This document shows, piece by piece, positions 5,967-6,136 of a stretch of DNA of 6,136 nucleotides. The DNA comes from Lachnospiraceae bacterium. Its GTDB lineage: Bacteria; Bacillota_A; Clostridia; Lachnospirales; Lachnospiraceae. Where the stretch lies: the NCBI GenBank assembly GCA_017621115.1, contig JAGATU010000026.1, forward strand, positions 1 to 6,136. The letters run 5' to 3'. The stretch's first letter is position 1. Every line of letters starts with the position of its first letter. Under the pieces are notes generated by a model. The model saw nothing but the letters and a program-made list of their open reading frames with translations, was not told the origin of the DNA and did no database searches. A program made the translations under genes and the position numbers.

Positions 5967-6136
5967 ATGGCAAGTTTATCTTTAAAAGGCATTTGCAAAA
6001 GATATCCTAACGGATTTGAAGCTGTTAAGGATTTCAACCTTGAAATCGAAGATAAGGAATTTATCATCTTCGTAGGACCTTCAGGATGTGGTAAATCTAC
6101 TACACTCCGTATGATCGCTGGTCTTGAAGACATCAC
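5967..6136 (+). CDS. ABC transporter ATP-binding protein, MalK/UgpC/MsmX sugar-importer subfamily, 3'-truncated by the window edge
   Basis: The first 56 codons of an ATPase that would sit on the cytoplasmic face of a carbohydrate (CUT1-type) importer and power uptake. The N-terminus MASLSLKGICKRYPNGFEAV has the A-loop Tyr13 that stacks on adenine. Walker A is GPSGCGKST (37-45), followed by TLRMIAGLEDI, which is characteristic of the MalK/UgpC/MsmX group. The Q-loop, signature LSGGQ, Walker B and the C-terminal regulatory OB domain lie beyond the window. In Firmicutes such ATPases are often encoded alone and shared by several sugar permeases. The isolated position after a terminator, with its own promoters and a consensus ribosome site, fits that pattern, but the downstream neighbours are not visible. 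Substrate assignment (glycerol-3-phosphate versus oligosaccharides) is not possible from this fragment. Confidence 0.95.
   Translation, partial: MASLSLKGICKRYPNGFEAVKDFNLEIEDKEFIIFVGPSGCGKSTTLRMIAGLEDI

Overview
The window looks like a chromosomal segment of a low-to-moderate-GC Firmicute. Protein style (a MetRS with a fused C-terminal tRNA-binding domain, a secreted YpuA/DUF1002 protein, a Cache-GGDEF protein, a MsmX/UgpC-like ATPase), AGGAGG-type ribosome sites and sigma-A-like promoters together suggest a clostridial gut bacterium, most likely Lachnospiraceae. That placement is an inference from protein character, not a database match. All genes lie on the + strand, and both window edges cut through a gene.

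Left block (about 1-3990): the 3' part of metG is followed after 32 nt by an alpha/beta hydrolase of the monoacylglycerol lipase/lysophospholipase type. Next come a secreted DUF1002 protein (ATGA overlap with the hydrolase) and a GNAT acetyltransferase (10-nt gap). No terminator is visible between these genes, so the last three, and possibly metG as well, probably share a transcript. The hydrolase/DUF1002/GNAT trio is the least understood part of the window.

Middle block (about 3990-5740): a strong sigma-A-like promoter (TTTACA, 18-nt spacer, TATAAT) precedes a membrane diguanylate cyclase. This protein has a large extracytoplasmic Cache-like sensor, an intact GGDEF motif and an intact RxxD inhibitory site. 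A strong intrinsic terminator follows it, so the cyclase looks like its own transcription unit. A possible 42-codon small ORF overlaps the promoter and the cyclase start.

Right block (about 5740-6136): an intergenic region with two candidate tandem promoters, an imperfect inverted repeat, a small leader hairpin and a perfect AGGAGG site leads into the first 56 codons of a sugar-type ABC transporter ATPase (MalK/UgpC/MsmX subfamily).

I see no mobile element, CRISPR array, tRNA, rRNA or recognisable riboswitch. The window reads mostly as ordinary core and accessory chromosome. The parts that deserve attention are the uncharacterised secreted-protein operon and the regulatory intergenic regions.
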